Shown here: piece by piece, positions 36,549-49,572 of the stretch
Position numbering within the stretch: the stretch's first letter is position 1
Layout: the number at the start of each line of letters is the position of its first letter
Assembly (NCBI RefSeq): GCF_902459465.1
Contig: NW_022985696.1
Coordinates: 434,001 to 498,000 of the forward strand
DNA length: 64,000 nucleotides
Origin: Asterias rubens
Taxonomy: Eukaryota; Echinodermata; Asteroidea; Forcipulatida; Asteriidae
Reading direction: 5' to 3'
Program-made: the position numbers and the translations under genes
The notes under the pieces: generated by a model
Databases searched by the model: none
What the model saw: only the letters and a program-made list of their open reading frames with translations
Told to the model about the DNA's origin: nothing

Positions 36549-37203
36549 TGATGTCGCCAATACCATCAGTGTTTTGCTGGAGTACATACCGGGTGTGGGA
36601 TCGCTGTACAAAGCATCGCAAACCTTCATCAATTCCCTGGAGCAAGAAGGTCTAGGTCTGAACGTCATCAACGGTGACATCAAAGACTTTCTCTACTTTG
36701 ACAACTTCGACCATCCAAGTGTGGTGACAGTCCACTCAGTATTTGAGAACCTTTCTATTGGCGCCTTCCGTAGCGTCATGAACTCACTTAGGAGACGGGG
36801 GAACGAGGAGATGGTCGAGGCAGCCGTGAAACGTCATCTTGCCGATGTCGACTTCAATAAGAAAGGCTTTCTTTTGGTTCACCATCTGCAGGCAAATGAT
36901 CCATTCCATGAGCAATTCCTAAGCAATAGAGTCACCATTGCAAAGTATGCCCTCACCAATCAAGCAGTTTACCTCGGTCTTATCTCATACAATCATTACG
37001 TAGATAAGTCGGTAATTGCGTTCATCGTTCCACGTGGGTTTCAAGAGGGCGCCCCAGCAAAGATCACACATAAATTCGACGTACTTGCGGATGGTACACC
37101 AGACATTATTTCCAAGTCAATTGGGACCTTTGGGGAATGCGAAGTTGACGCTTCAGGGCCAGCTCATCTGACGATTGAAGTGTTAAGAAATGAGATTTAC
37201 TAA
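36549..37203 (+). CDS. Terminal exon of an unrecognised gene (possible distant actinoporin-like fold)
   Basis: An open frame of 218 codons ends in TAA at 37201-37203, followed by AATAAA at 37508-37513. It begins after a pyrimidine tract ending TTTTTCAG and has no suitable early ATG, so it is a 3' exon; I could not find the upstream exons. The protein has an amphipathic start (LLEYIPGVGSLYKASQTF), a charged middle, a hydrophobic strand (KSVIAFIVPRGF) and an end reading EVDASGPAHLTIEVLRN. The last two blocks and their spacing faintly recall the C-terminal half of actinoporin-like (sea anemone cytolysin superfamily) proteins, whose end has a Ser-Gly-His-Ala pattern. It has no Trp and lacks the usual aromatic membrane-binding patch, so lytic activity is not implied. 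Function unknown. Confidence 0.7.
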
Positions 37204-38087
37204 TGGTTTAAGGGTACAGTGTACATTGGGGACCTTGAAATATTGGATGAAGGAAAAGACGAGTACCGACTTATCAATGGTTACGTGGACTTGACTATGT
37301 TTTCCACAAATCCAAACTTGCCCCTTGGTTATATTACAAGGCTTGAGCTCCTGGTAGAACCACAGGAGTAAAAGGCAACTAATATAATCCACGTGGCCCT
37401 GACCCACTCCAGGGTCAGTTTGACCCAAAATGTGTCAACATGAACTCGGAACGGGTCAAATTGGTGCGGAATCTGAGTTTAAATCCCATTTTTAACCACT
37501 GACCAGAAATAAAATGAGGCCCCCACAAAAATCAGAGGGAATTTTTTGTTGACACAGCTTCTTGGTCAACCTGACCCCCGGAAATGGATTAATTGGTTTG
37601 TGGATAATATAGCCCGACTCGGAATCCGAATAAAAATCAATTTCTTAAAATTTTGAAGAAAAACAGCTTTGACGCTCAAGTTTTGTGCCTAGAGATGTTG
37701 AATTCGAGATCTCAGCTGAGGTCTCGAATTCAATTAAAATATTTAGTATGAAATTACTGCTTTATAAAGAAACTACGTTACTTCAGAGCGAGCCTAACTT
37801 TCTCACAATGTGTTATACTATCAACAGTTCTCCATTGATTGTTTCCAAGTAAGTTTTTATGCTAACTACTTTGAGTAATTACCAATAGTGTCCCTTGCCT
37901 TCAAAAGTATACTCTCATTATGTGCTTTATATTTTCCTTACAATATAATCTACTCTTGCATTAGACTTACTATAGAGACAGTATTGTAAAGAACGGTTGT
38001 TATATTCTAAGTGATATACAGAGCAAAAATAAAAGCATTACAATGAGATGGTGTTCTGACTGGAGTCATTTCAATGTGTCGAATACA

Positions 38088-38235
38088 GGGCGTCATGGCC
38101 GAGAAGTTTTGAGCATCAAATTCGAGTTCTTGTGACCGGGCGAGGGTTCGAATCCCGGTCACAACCCTTCACCTAGCACTGAGCGTCACTACGTGACGGA
38201 TATGTGCGCTCATAATAAGCCACTATTATTATTAC
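38088..38235 (+). mobile_element. Short tRNA-derived SINE with internal deletion
   Basis: Has the tRNA-like head (cgtcatggccgaga, B-box gagggttcgaatcccggtca) joined directly to the tail end (gagcgtcactacgtgacgga, gccactattattattac). The roughly 200-bp body seen at 589-941 is missing. It sits just downstream of the stop codon of the ODC-like gene, so it may fall in that gene's 3' UTR on the opposite strand. Confidence 0.72.
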
Positions 38236-38285
38236 TAACGTTGAGAATTCTCATGTTCATCTTGTCATTGATGTTATGTCTATTA

Positions 38286-41200
38286 TTACAATGGGAACGC
38301 TTCCTCCAGGACAGATCTACAGAATAAAAAAGATAAACAAAAGATATAACAACAAACAAACTCAACAAATCAAAATGGTTATCGAATTTCAGTTATTTAA
38401 AATCAATATGCATTATGATTAACTAGTAACAAGCAATATTTCTTAGAGGGGAAGTATTCATTAGTGGGAGCTTTAGCTATTTAGGGGTTACAAATATAGA
38501 ATTCTTGATGTTACATGTACCAAGTATGTAAAGCTAAAATAACATTAAGTAGCAGTAAGCAGGATAAAAATAGGGTATGGGGTCGTTTTGATCAGCAGAA
38601 GTTTGTAAAACACAGCTAGACACAGAAACAAAACAACCAGACAGACATGCAGATAAAAGAGTAGACGAACATATGACATGACAACCACTCTAACACAAGA
38701 TAGATCAGAGAAAATAAAACGAGTTCAAAATTAGCGACAAGATGGCAGAACAGAGGTCTCGAATTCAATTCAAATACTTCGTATGAAATTACTGCTTTCT
38801 AAAAACTACGTTATTTCAGAGGGAGTCTAATTTTCTCACAATGTGTCATACTATCAACAGATCTCCATTGATTGTTTCCAAGTAAGTTTTTATGCTAACT
38901 ACTTTGAATAATTACCAATTATGCTCAAGCAGAAGCGATCCGATCGAGAAGTGTATGTGGTTAAATTACTTTAGGAGGGGAAGCTAAGACACATATTCGG
39001 AGACAGGACAACGTTTGAAAGTATTCGTTATTAATTGTTCTTGAGATTTGAGTTAAACAAACAACCTTGTTTCCTGGGGTGCGATGTAACACGTCTTGGG
39101 TGTGCAGAAACCGTTGAATGTGGTTGCACACGTGGTAGTGTAGCCTCCAGCATCTAAACGAAGAGACAGTATTAAAAGAGCTGCCAATGATATTGTTAAA
39201 GATACTGGACACTATTGGTAAATATCAAAGACTATAGTCTTCACAGTTGGTGTATCTCAATATATTATGCATAAAATAACAAACCTGTGAAAATTTGAGC
39301 TCAATCGGTCGTCGAAGTTGCAAGATGAAAGAAAAAACCACCCTTGTCGCACCATGGTCACACGAAGTTGTGTGCTTTCAGATGCTTGATTTCGAGACCT
39401 CAAATTCTAAATCTGAGGTCTCGAAATCAAATTCGTGGAAAATTACTTCTTTCTCGAAAACTACGTCACTTCCGAGGGAGCTGTTTCTCACAATGTTTTA
39501 TACTATCAACCTCTCCCCATTACTCATAATCAAGAAAGGTTTAATGATAATAATTATTTTGAGTAATTACCAATAGTGTCCATTGCCTTTAAGTGGATTA
39601 TACAAGCATGCAACTGGCAGATCACGAATCTGTAAATAAATTTATTAAACTAATATAACAATGTATGAAATAAAAAAGTGCTTACCGGAGATGATCAAGA
39701 ACTCTTCTGCGTCCATGTCAGGCAACATACAGCGGGTGACTATGACGTCATCGCCATCACAAGTTGGGCCCCAAAGACAAGACAATTTGAGGTCAGCGTC
39801 CTTTCTTGAAGTCTTTAAAATGTGACAAAAATGGAACAATGGAGGATGATATTATGATATTGAGTACAAGGAATTCTAATTATCATTTTGTTTTTGAATA
39901 AAAATGAAAACAAAAAAAATCTGCAAATCAAGAACTCAATAATATACTTTTGTTTATAATTTGGTTTACTGAAATGTTGTTTTACCTTTAGCGGCTCCGG
40001 AAGGTCGAAGTAAGTTTGGTCCAGAAATGACATCAACAATGAATTGTAAATGCCAACATTCAGGTAGTACATCATAACTGGATATTCTGATAATAGAAAT
40101 ATTGAAATTAAAAACGGTATTGAGTCACTTGAAGGCATTGGACACGTTTGGTAATTCCAAAGACCAGTATTCTCACTAGTTGCATCCCAACATTTACACA
40201 AAATAACAAACCTTCAACATTTTTGACATCCCCTTCACCGTTTTGGACGACGTTTTGGACACCCTGAGGTCCTTTGTAGAAACGTTTGGCCATTATATTA
40301 GCCAGGAGCCATCCCGCTGATCGTGTGTAGAACGTGCCTGGCTCAGCGACGACTCGAACACCACGGCTTGGTGGGAAATGCTTTGCCAAAGACATCTTTA
40401 TACTATCTGCAAACTAAATGGGGATCAAATTTATTTATGCATAACTATTTGTGTATACATAGCGGTTTCTCAACAGATAGCCAAATAAAGAAAACGCGGT
40501 TGTGCTTGTCCATTTACATTTTTGTTGGTCGTCTGTAATTTTCTTAGACATTCTTAATCTGTTTTTTTTAAGTTGTCCAGTTTTGTTCTTGCTTGCTTAA
40601 ATTTGTATAAATGGTCTTTGGTCGTTTGTAATTTTCTTAAGCACTCATAATCTGTTATTCTTAAATTGTTCAGTACTTACTTTCTTAACTTGCTGAATAT
40701 TTGTAACCCCTGTCAAGCGCCTCGGGATCCTTTTGGGTTAAGGGGTTTTATTATTATTGTATTTAGTGTTAAATGTATTGAAGAGCAAGTGAATGAAGTG
40801 CCTTACCTCCTCAAAGGGTGTCTTCGGGCGCAACCTTCCGGGGAACCCACCTCCAAGATCCAATAGATTCATGCTAAGACCCAGAGAACGTCCCAATTTA
40901 AATATTGGGCTCACATACTGTATTACTCCTTCAAAATCATCCTTGTCTTGAAGCTCAGATCCAATATAGAAACTATGAACAAGAGTAATAATGAGACAAG
41001 TGTCACTTACGCAAATAAAAACATCAAGATTTAATTCTCACAATACGAATAAACCCTTTCTGGTTTATGTTTATACAGCTCTGTGTTGCAAACACTCTAT
41101 CGATAGTCCTTTGTTGGATTTCGCAAAGAGTTAAGACTTGAGACAGGACGAGTTTGACCTAACTAGGACCATAACTACTAGTCCTAACTTAGGACTTAAC

Positions 41201-42642
41201 TTAGTTTTTGAATAGCTCCTACACTGCAAAAACTGGGGTGTTAAATTGATTCGTTTGGTATCTATATTATGTGACAACACCGACACGGTGTTAATTTCAC
41301 CAACGATTTAGTAATGGGGATAAATAACACCATGTTGGTGTTGTCACATAATAGATACCAGGAAGAATCAATTTAACACTCCAGTTTTTGCAGTGTATTC
41401 AAAGAGTCCTAGGACGAGTCGTAGTTTCTTTGTGACGGAAAAAGAAAAACCTGGTGTGGATGTGTGCAAGTCCACAGAGTGTTTCGAGGTTCAGACCCAC
41501 ACTCCATACATAATAAACACTATACCCCACTCCACATAATAAACACTATACCCCACTCCACATAATAAACACTATACCCCACTCCACATAATAAACACTA
41601 TACCCCACTCCACATAATAAACACTATACCCCACTCCACATAATAAACACTATACCCCACTCCACATAATAAACACTATACCCCACTCCACATAATAAAC
41701 ACTTTACCCCACTCCACATAATAAACAGTATCCCCTACTCCAAAGTGTCGACGTGCTTTTGACAAAAAGGGGAATTCTCACCTGACCCCAACGACATCCA
41801 ACTCAAGTTTCTTAGCCAGTGTTAGAAGAGGGAGCACGTCTTCCTCATGGCAGCCAAACTTAACTCCAGTTACAAACATGGCCGTCTTGCTGTCGTATAT
41901 TATCCGTAGAACAAGCCTGAACAAACAATGACATTTATAACATTGCTTAAAGGCACTGGACACAGTTGGTAGTTGTTAAAAACCAGCATTTTTACTCAGT
42001 ATCCTAAAATTATGCACACAGTAACCAATCTGTGAAAATTTGGACTCAATTGGTCATCGAAGTTGCAAGATATATTCTCATGTTTGAAACTTACTCTGCA
42101 CCCGGATATATCCGTTTGACCTTGTAAAGTTCCTCTTCCGTGTCAAAGATTATCTTCCGCACCCCTTTCTCCTGGACAAATCGAATATGCGAAGCTTGCT
42201 TGCAAGGATGAGCAAAAATGACATTTTCAGGACTTGCCCCAAGATCCAACACCATCTGAATCTCATTCTGCACCGGATTAAAATAAATCAAAGAATCTTC
42301 AATCCATGAAGTAGACTGGAAGAGACTTGAGGTCTCAAGCAAATACGCCCTAAAACAACAACACCACAACGCCTCAACAGAAAACAAACTATTGAAAATT
42401 GCAAGGGTTGTGGGTTCATATCCCACCCGAGTAATATTCCTGTGGTATTTTTTTCACAGGACATGGGAAAGTACTGAGTGTACAGTGCTAACACAGATCG
42501 GTGTATGGGTAAAAATCAAAGTTAATAAACAAACTAGTACAATAGATGTTAAATTTGCATCGGGGATAAAGAATATAAGTTTTGGTTTTTACCCATACAC
42601 CGAAGTGTGTTAGCACTGTATACTAGTACAAAGCAACCCCCC

Positions 42643-42691
<49 letters not shown>

Positions 42692-43357
42692 AAGCCGCTT
42701 ACCTTACTAGCGCATTCAAAGCCTCTCCCAAGTGCTATCATCAGCTTCACGATCACTGGGTCTGGGTTGCTCTTAACAGCTGATGTGAAAGAATATACAA
42801 ATATTGAAATATCATAACCTGAACTTATATATATTTATTTTTAACTAAATATTAATATTTTTAATTTCATGATAGCTGTACGTCTCACCATAGAATGTTT
42901 CCACAGATGGTAGTAAATCCCTCCATTGCCTGTCTTTAGCGATGACGTCGCCGATGTCGAATATAAAAAAAGGGTCATCCAAGTCCTAGCAAGCAAAATC
43001 AAGCATTTTGTTTACAAAACAACAATATTTATGTTTGGAGTTGTTTTTATTATGTGTTATTGTTTATGCTTGACTATCTTTCCGAAAGAGAATCAAATTT
43101 CGAAAAATGCATTTGTTAACGTATTTATTAAGTTATTTGTGTAATTACTCATAATCAACAGAGGTTAACCGTCATGCTGACAAAAAAAAAAACATGAAAA
43201 TGAGAAAAGAAAAAGAAAAAAAATTGTCGGTCACCTAATTTCTCACCTCTCTTTCTGGGTCGGTTTGCACTTTGACTTTTTCAGCAGCAATTTCTCTGAT
43301 TGTCGTCCCCTTATCGTAAAGGGAGACTTTAAGATTTTTTGCTTCGAACAGCTCCAT
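38286..43357 (-). CDS. Ornithine-decarboxylase-like protein (possibly non-catalytic or antizyme-inhibitor-like)
   Basis: Eleven exons with consistent phase: 43247-43357, 42889-42985, 42703-42779, 42095-42267, 41782-41916, 40807-40972, 40212-40413, 39986-40086, 39686-39812, 39066-39153, 38286-38316; 435 aa. This is group IV PLP-dependent decarboxylase architecture (alanine-racemase-like barrel plus C-terminal beta domain). Conserved: the PLP lysine in YAVKSN (residue 72), LDLGGGFPG (235-243), AEPG (276-279), WGPTCDG with the catalytic Cys (372). Changed: the PLP-stacking His of FHVGSG is Tyr (residue 200), the phosphate-binding Arg of EPGR is Thr (280), and the substrate-binding Asp of the YVNDG motif is Val (331). 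These equal mouse ODC His197, Arg277 and Asp332. The long C-terminal PEST tail of mammalian ODC is missing. An in-frame upstream ATG exists at 43432, but an acceptor-like tract lies between, so 43357 is preferred. True ODC activity is doubtful. Confidence 0.87.
39196..39591. repeat. MITE family 1, full copy
   Basis: Starts about 45 bp from the acceptor of ODC-like exon 10 (39153); ends gtgtccattgcctttaa. Inner palindrome intact. Confidence 0.88.
40130..40211. repeat. Half copy of MITE family 1 providing the ODC-like exon 7 donor
   Basis: Starts gaaggcattggacacgtttg and ends acacaaaataacaaac, exactly at the exon boundary. On the minus strand this is GTTTGTTATTTTGTG, the same GTTTGTTATTTTATG segment found inside all full family 1 copies. 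The intron therefore begins inside the MITE. Confidence 0.72.
40560..40765 (+). mobile_element. Probable LINE 3' UTR fragment in ODC-like intron 6
   Basis: T-rich sequence ending caagcgcctcgggatccttt ... ggggttttattattatt, like the 3' termini of the LINEs elsewhere in the window. It contains an internal near-duplication (ggtcgtctgtaattttcttag and ggtcgtttgtaattttcttaa). No coding remnant is visible. Confidence 0.5.
41224..41398. repeat. Hairpin MITE (CACTGCAAAAACTGG)
   Basis: cactgcaaaaactggggtgt at the left pairs with acactccagtttttgcagtg at the right, with inner tatctatattatgtgacaac / gttgtcacataatagata. About 175 bp and able to fold end to end. It is inserted in a degraded TTAGGACTAG-type repeat, since flanks on both sides match that family. 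Confidence 0.88.
41496..41740. repeat. 26-bp minisatellite (ATAATAAACACTATACCCCACTCCAC)n
   Basis: About nine tandem 26-bp units containing acactataccccactccac, in ODC-like intron 5, a short distance from exon 5. The last units show a few substitutions. Confidence 0.92.
42395..42623 (+). repeat. SINE-like repeat with terminal hairpin
   Basis: Begins with a tRNA-like 3' half (gcaagggttgtgggttcata) and ends in a large inverted repeat: gtgctaacacagatcggtgt at 42487 pairs with acaccgaagtgtgttagcac at 42598. The loop includes gcatcggggataaagaatat. Related pieces lie at 29340-29610, 55030-55240 and 58100-58380. In ODC-like intron 3. Confidence 0.65.
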
Positions 43358-43689
43358 GTCAAACCAGTCAGCCGCACTATAACAAAGAATGAAAAGCTCA
43401 GCCGGTAACCACCTTTTCACCACTATATGCACCTCATTCCATTATAAAGCGCGTATACAGCTTATTGTGTGTGGCATTTAATACTGACTGATGCTGATCT
43501 AGAGCTGAAACCAATGGCCTTGGTGAACACTGTACGACAACAGTTTGTTTCTTAGAATATATTTTTGTGTACATTGTGGTAGCATTGTCCAAGGCTCTGT
43601 ACGCAACATGTTACGCAAGCACCGGCCCGCTCTGAATTAACGAGCTGCATGGATACTATGAATGATGCTGCACGGTTTTTAACAGTACT

Positions 43690-43826
43690 TGAAACCGTGG
43701 GGTCGAAGCTTGGCTTTTCGAGGTATCAACGAGGTTACAACGAGGTAGGAAGAGAGCCTTGTTCCCATTGATACCTCGAAAAACCAAGCTTCGACCCCAC
43801 GGTATTAAGTACTGTTAAGTACCGTG
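43690..43826. repeat. Long hairpin repeat (ACCGTGGGGTCGAAGCTTGG)
   Basis: ccgtggggtcgaagcttggc at the left is the complement of gccaagcttcgaccccacgg-like sequence at the right (one mismatch), with outer agtacttgaaaccg / cggtattaagtact. Located just upstream of the ODC-like gene. Confidence 0.85.
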
Positions 43827-44529
43827 CAGTATAGTATCTATGCAGTTCGTGAATTCAGAGCGGGCCGGTGTCAGATGCAACTGTGTGTCCGCCATGCAAT
43901 ACTGTCCGCTCCGGACTCCCCTGCATATGCAATCGTGTCCGGGGCTATGCAAAAACCGTCCGGCGGACATGTATATGTACATGTTATGTGCGCGCGTAAG
44001 CGAGCGTGCATACATTGAACCTGCGTATAATAAAGGCAGTATGAATATTCACGTATTAATGATTGCAGCGAACACCCAACGGCCGAACAATTCCCATGTC
44101 ATTCATGACGTGCACTTAGCTTGTAAAACCAGACGAAGTGTTCCGTCGATCGACCAGGGGCGTTTAATTTACTGCAAGGACGGTTTTGCACGGGGCGGAC
44201 ACAATTGCATATGCAAATGTGTCCTGGCGGACACAATTGCATTGTGCAGCAGCGTCCGGCCGGACACGATTGCATAATGCAAAACCGACAGAGCTAAACG
44301 AACGACCCCACTCGCCCTCTCGTGGTGACGGCATGCACCTCAGGTCACCCGCAAGTGACCCACTCCACAAGCAGGAAACTGGGGGCTGACCTGGGTGAGC
44401 CCCTGGAATGACGTCAAGTTAATAGAACGTGGGTAGACCGGGGTCGACCCAGGAAAGCTAAACGAACGCACCCATAGATCTTTATACCTCCATGATCTAC
44501 TAACTGACACAACAACAACTTTCTAAAAT

Positions 44530-45577
<1,048 letters not shown>

Positions 45578-45594
45578 GAGATGTTTGACATTCA

Positions 45595-48500
45595 ACCAAA
45601 GGACCAGAGGGATCTGAGAAAGATCAAAAGTCCTGCGAGGAGTTTGTGGCGGGCTTTTTAGCTTTCCACATGAAGCTGGAGGGAAGTGAAGAAGTTGAAA
45701 TCGAACGGGCCCACCACACTCCGGGAAACCATCAATCTCGCGCCGGGTCCGGTACTCAGACTCGCCCACGACTAATTCATTTCAAGCTCCTCAGGTATAC
45801 GGACAGAAAATTCATTCTCAAAAACGCCGCCCGAACCTTGAAGAACAATCCCTACAAAGGAGCTAACATCTACATCACCGATGACGTCACCTCAAGGATC
45901 CGGGCAGGCAGAAAATGTCTCAGAGAGGATCATCTCCAATCCATTCGTAATGACTCAAGGGTACAGTTCGCCCACATCCCTATGTCCGTCCCGCAGTAAT
46001 CTCCTACAAACTGAAAAGCGGTCCGTTCAAGACCTTTCGGCTTGGGGAAGCAACCCCCATCTCCTGGCTTGTTTTCTTCATAGTACAACCCACGTCAGCT
46101 GAGTAATTTTCTTCTGAGTGTTATCACAAGATTTCTTTAAATTTAATTGTATATTATTTTTCACAAATCAATCTTATTGGAATGTACTTGTGTTATTTTC
46201 TTGTAAATCAAGTAACCCCATGTTGCTTTATATTGTGGTGCCATTTTGTTCCCTTTGCATTCATCAGTCTGTACACAGTGCATCTTCTTATTCTTAGCTT
46301 GATACATGTAATCACCCCATTGTACTTAATCAGTCTGCTTGTCCGTCGTCACCAATTTGAATTCATTTCACACAATGAGTGCTAACGAAAGCGCAAGTAG
46401 TGACGACAGTAGCTCTGAGCCATTGAATGACACTACTCTTCGTTTCAATGATTGTGGTTTTAACCCGACAATTCTGAATTCAGCGGATCCTAGTCAGCTT
46501 TCATTTAACACCTGTTGTGCTCAATACCTGTCAGAAAGACAACTCAGAGATAAAACAAAGGAATTAGAAATTGACTCCTTTTCAATCTTCCACGCCAATA
46601 TCAGAAGTGTAAACAAAAATTTTGAAGATCTCACTTTTACTCTAGATGAAATACAACATAAGTTCCACATTATCGGTCTTACTGAAACATGGCTCAAAAG
46701 CACCCCGCATTCTATGTTATCCATTCCTGGATATAAATGTGAGCACAAAAATAGACCTATGCAAAATGGCGGTGGTGTCATGTTATATGTAAAAGACTCA
46801 TTGCAATACACCATTCGGCCCGACATTGTTAGTGCTTCAGGAAGTTTTGAATCCATTTTTTTAGAAATCGGTACAAATACAAAGAAAACTATCATCATAG
46901 GTTTAATTTACAGACCTCCCGGTCTTGCTGTTTCTAACTTTTCCGAAGAAATGGATGAAATTCTTAACAAACTAACGACTGAAAACAAAATCTGCTACAT
47001 TTTAAGGGGATCTCAATATAAACTTACTTAAGAGTGATTCCCATAATCCAACTCGCGAGTTTTTGGATATCTTATATTCACACTCCTTTCGCCCCACTGT
47101 AGACAAACCAACAAGAATAACGTGCAATTCAGCTACTCTTATTGACAACATTTTCACCAACAGCGTAGACTCTCATCAGGCAGAAATTATTACTTCAGGT
47201 CTTAGTGATCATTTGCCAATTGTATTGTTCGGTCCCAGTTTTGTTAAAGTTAAAAACTCAAATATGTTTTATTGGAAACGGGATACCAGAGATCGAAATG
47301 TCTCCTTCATGAAACGTGAAATGGACACAATCCAATGGGATGAAATTGTTAATAAAACTGAAGATGTAAATGAATGTTACTCCCGGTTTGTTACAAAATT
47401 AAATGAAGTGTTTGATAGATATGTTCCATATAAACGATTCAAATGTAAGAAATCAGTGTGCAATCCCTGGATGACCAAGGGTCTGTTGAAATCAATCAGA
47501 CGAAAACACAAGTTGTATAAATGCTATCTCCGAAACCCAAATGAATCTAACAAAAGAAAGTATGATAAATACAGAAACAAGTTAACAACTGTAATTAGAG
47601 AAGCGAAAAGGATTTATTTCACTGCTTCCTTTGATAAGGAAAAAGGTAATATTAAACAAACATGGACAATTATCAATAATGTCTTGAACAAAAGAATTAA
47701 AAAGCCGCCCGGTTCTGATTCATTCCTTGTCAATGGTACGACCGTAGACGACCCAAGACACATTGCTGAGCATTTTAACGATTTCTTTACTAATATTGGT
47801 CCTAACCTGGCATCAAAGATTCCAGATTCAAGACTAAACCCCACTGATTTTATCGAAGGTGATTATCCTAATTCTCTTTTTATTACCCCTATAACTAAAA
47901 GTGAACTTCTGAAGTGTATTGATGGTTTATCGTCTAACAAAAGTCCTGGCCATGATAAATTAGACAGCTATCTTATTAAAAAGACTGGCACCATTATTGC
48001 TGGGCCGTTGCTGAAAATTTTTAACCTATCGCTGGAGTCAGGAATTGTGCCACATGATTTTAAGAAGGCTAAGGTTATTCCTTTGTATAAAAATGGTGAC
48101 CCTAAATTAATATGCAACTACCGCCCTATTTCTATATTACCATGTCTCTCCAAATTGCTTGAGCGCTTGGTTGCTAATCGTCTTAATACCTTTATAACTA
48201 AGTATAATATTCTGCATAACTCCCAGTATGGTTTCCGTGCTAACTTCTCAACCCAAACGTCACTTATAGACCTTGTTGACAAAATCAGTTCGTCTATTGA
48301 TAAATGTAACCACACTATAGGATTGTTCTTGGACCTTTCAAAGGCATTCGACACTATTGATCATGTTATCTTACTTTCAAAGCTTGAGAGGTATGGAATT
48401 AGGGGAAAGGCCTTGGACCGGTTCAAAAGCTATCTCTCTGATAGGAAACAATTCGTTCATTGGAAAGATTATGACTCTACATCTAAAACTATTAAATGTG

Positions 48501-49119
48501 GCGTACCTCAAGGCTCAATTCTAGGTCCAATACTCTTTCTCTTATATATAGACGATATCTGTAATTCTTCGAAATTGTTTTCTTTAGTCATAGTAACTTA
48601 AAGGAGGCAGTTTCAGTAATGAACTCAGAACTGCATAAGGTTTCATTGTGGTTTAAATGTAACAAACTATCAATTAATGAAAAGAAAACTTGCTTTATGT
48701 TATTTTCAAATATATGTAAAGATGACAACATCAATATTTATATAAACAACTCTAAAATAAGCCAAGTTAATTCTTTTAGATTTCTAGGTGTTATAATTGA
48801 CAGCAACCTTACATGGAAGTCTCACTGCCAAAAGATTCACACATCAGTTTCCCAAATTTTGGGTGTTCTACGTAAACTTAAACATATTCTGCCTAGAAAT
48901 GTGCTTTTCTCTATTTATAATACGCTGGCATTGCCCCACTTTCAATACGGGATTCTAGCCTGGGGAAATACTCATGCTTCTTACCTGAACAAGCTATTAA
49001 TCGTACAGAAGAAATCCTTGAGAGTTATAGCCAATTCTAGCTTTAGAGAGCACACTGCACCCCTTTTCAAGCAATTTAAAACACTCGATATTTTTAAACT
49101 GTATAAATTTTTTCACTAA
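45595..49119 (+). mobile_element. Nearly full-length but broken LINE (CR1-like) with ORF1 remnant, endonuclease and RT
   Basis: At 45730-45999 an open frame (PRLIHFKLLRYTDRKFILKNA ... GANIYITDDVTSRIR, shown in pieces) resembles the C-terminal domain of L1-type ORF1 RNA-binding proteins. From 46375 an apurinic-type endonuclease follows (HANIRSVNKNFEDL, LTETWLKS, GLIYRPPG), then a frameshift near 47007, SDHLPIV, and a reverse transcriptase (KVIPLYKNGDP, YRPISILPCLSKLLERL, FLDLSKAFDTIDH, GVPQGSILGPILFL) at 47063-48601. A deletion after YIDDICNSSKLFS removes the catalytic Y/FADD motif and shifts the frame. The C-terminal part (SFRFLGVIIDSNLTW, LPHFQYGILAWG) continues at 48619-49119. A palindromic repeat abuts its 3' end and no tail is seen, so the 3' end may be lost. 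Not autonomous. Confidence 0.88.
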
Positions 49120-49572
49120 AATAGTAAAAGACTTCTAGCTAGTAGTCTTTTATTCCTATATGGAAGCACACAAATTCGTCCAACAAGGGTAGTTTGTTTT
49201 TCATCATTTACTCGCAACTTCGATGACCAATTGAGCCCAAATTTTCACAGGCTTGTTATTTATGGTTATAATGGGACAAACCAAGAAAGAACACTGTTCT
49301 TTGACAATTACCAAACGTGTACCAATTCCCCTTTAAAACGGACTCTAAAAAAAGGGCTCATGCAGTATCACAGTTATTTACCAGTAAACTCAAGTTGAGT
49401 AGCGCCTAATGTAATGTATTATTTGTTGTAAATAATATTGATTGTGTGGTCGTCCCTTCTGAAAGTGAAGGCCAGACCATTGTGTGATGGCGTCACTGCC
49501 TAAGCTGGACTAATTTATCTCCAATAGAGCTGCCGGCAAACTCAAAGCCTTCAGAGTATTTTAGGAAGTCCC

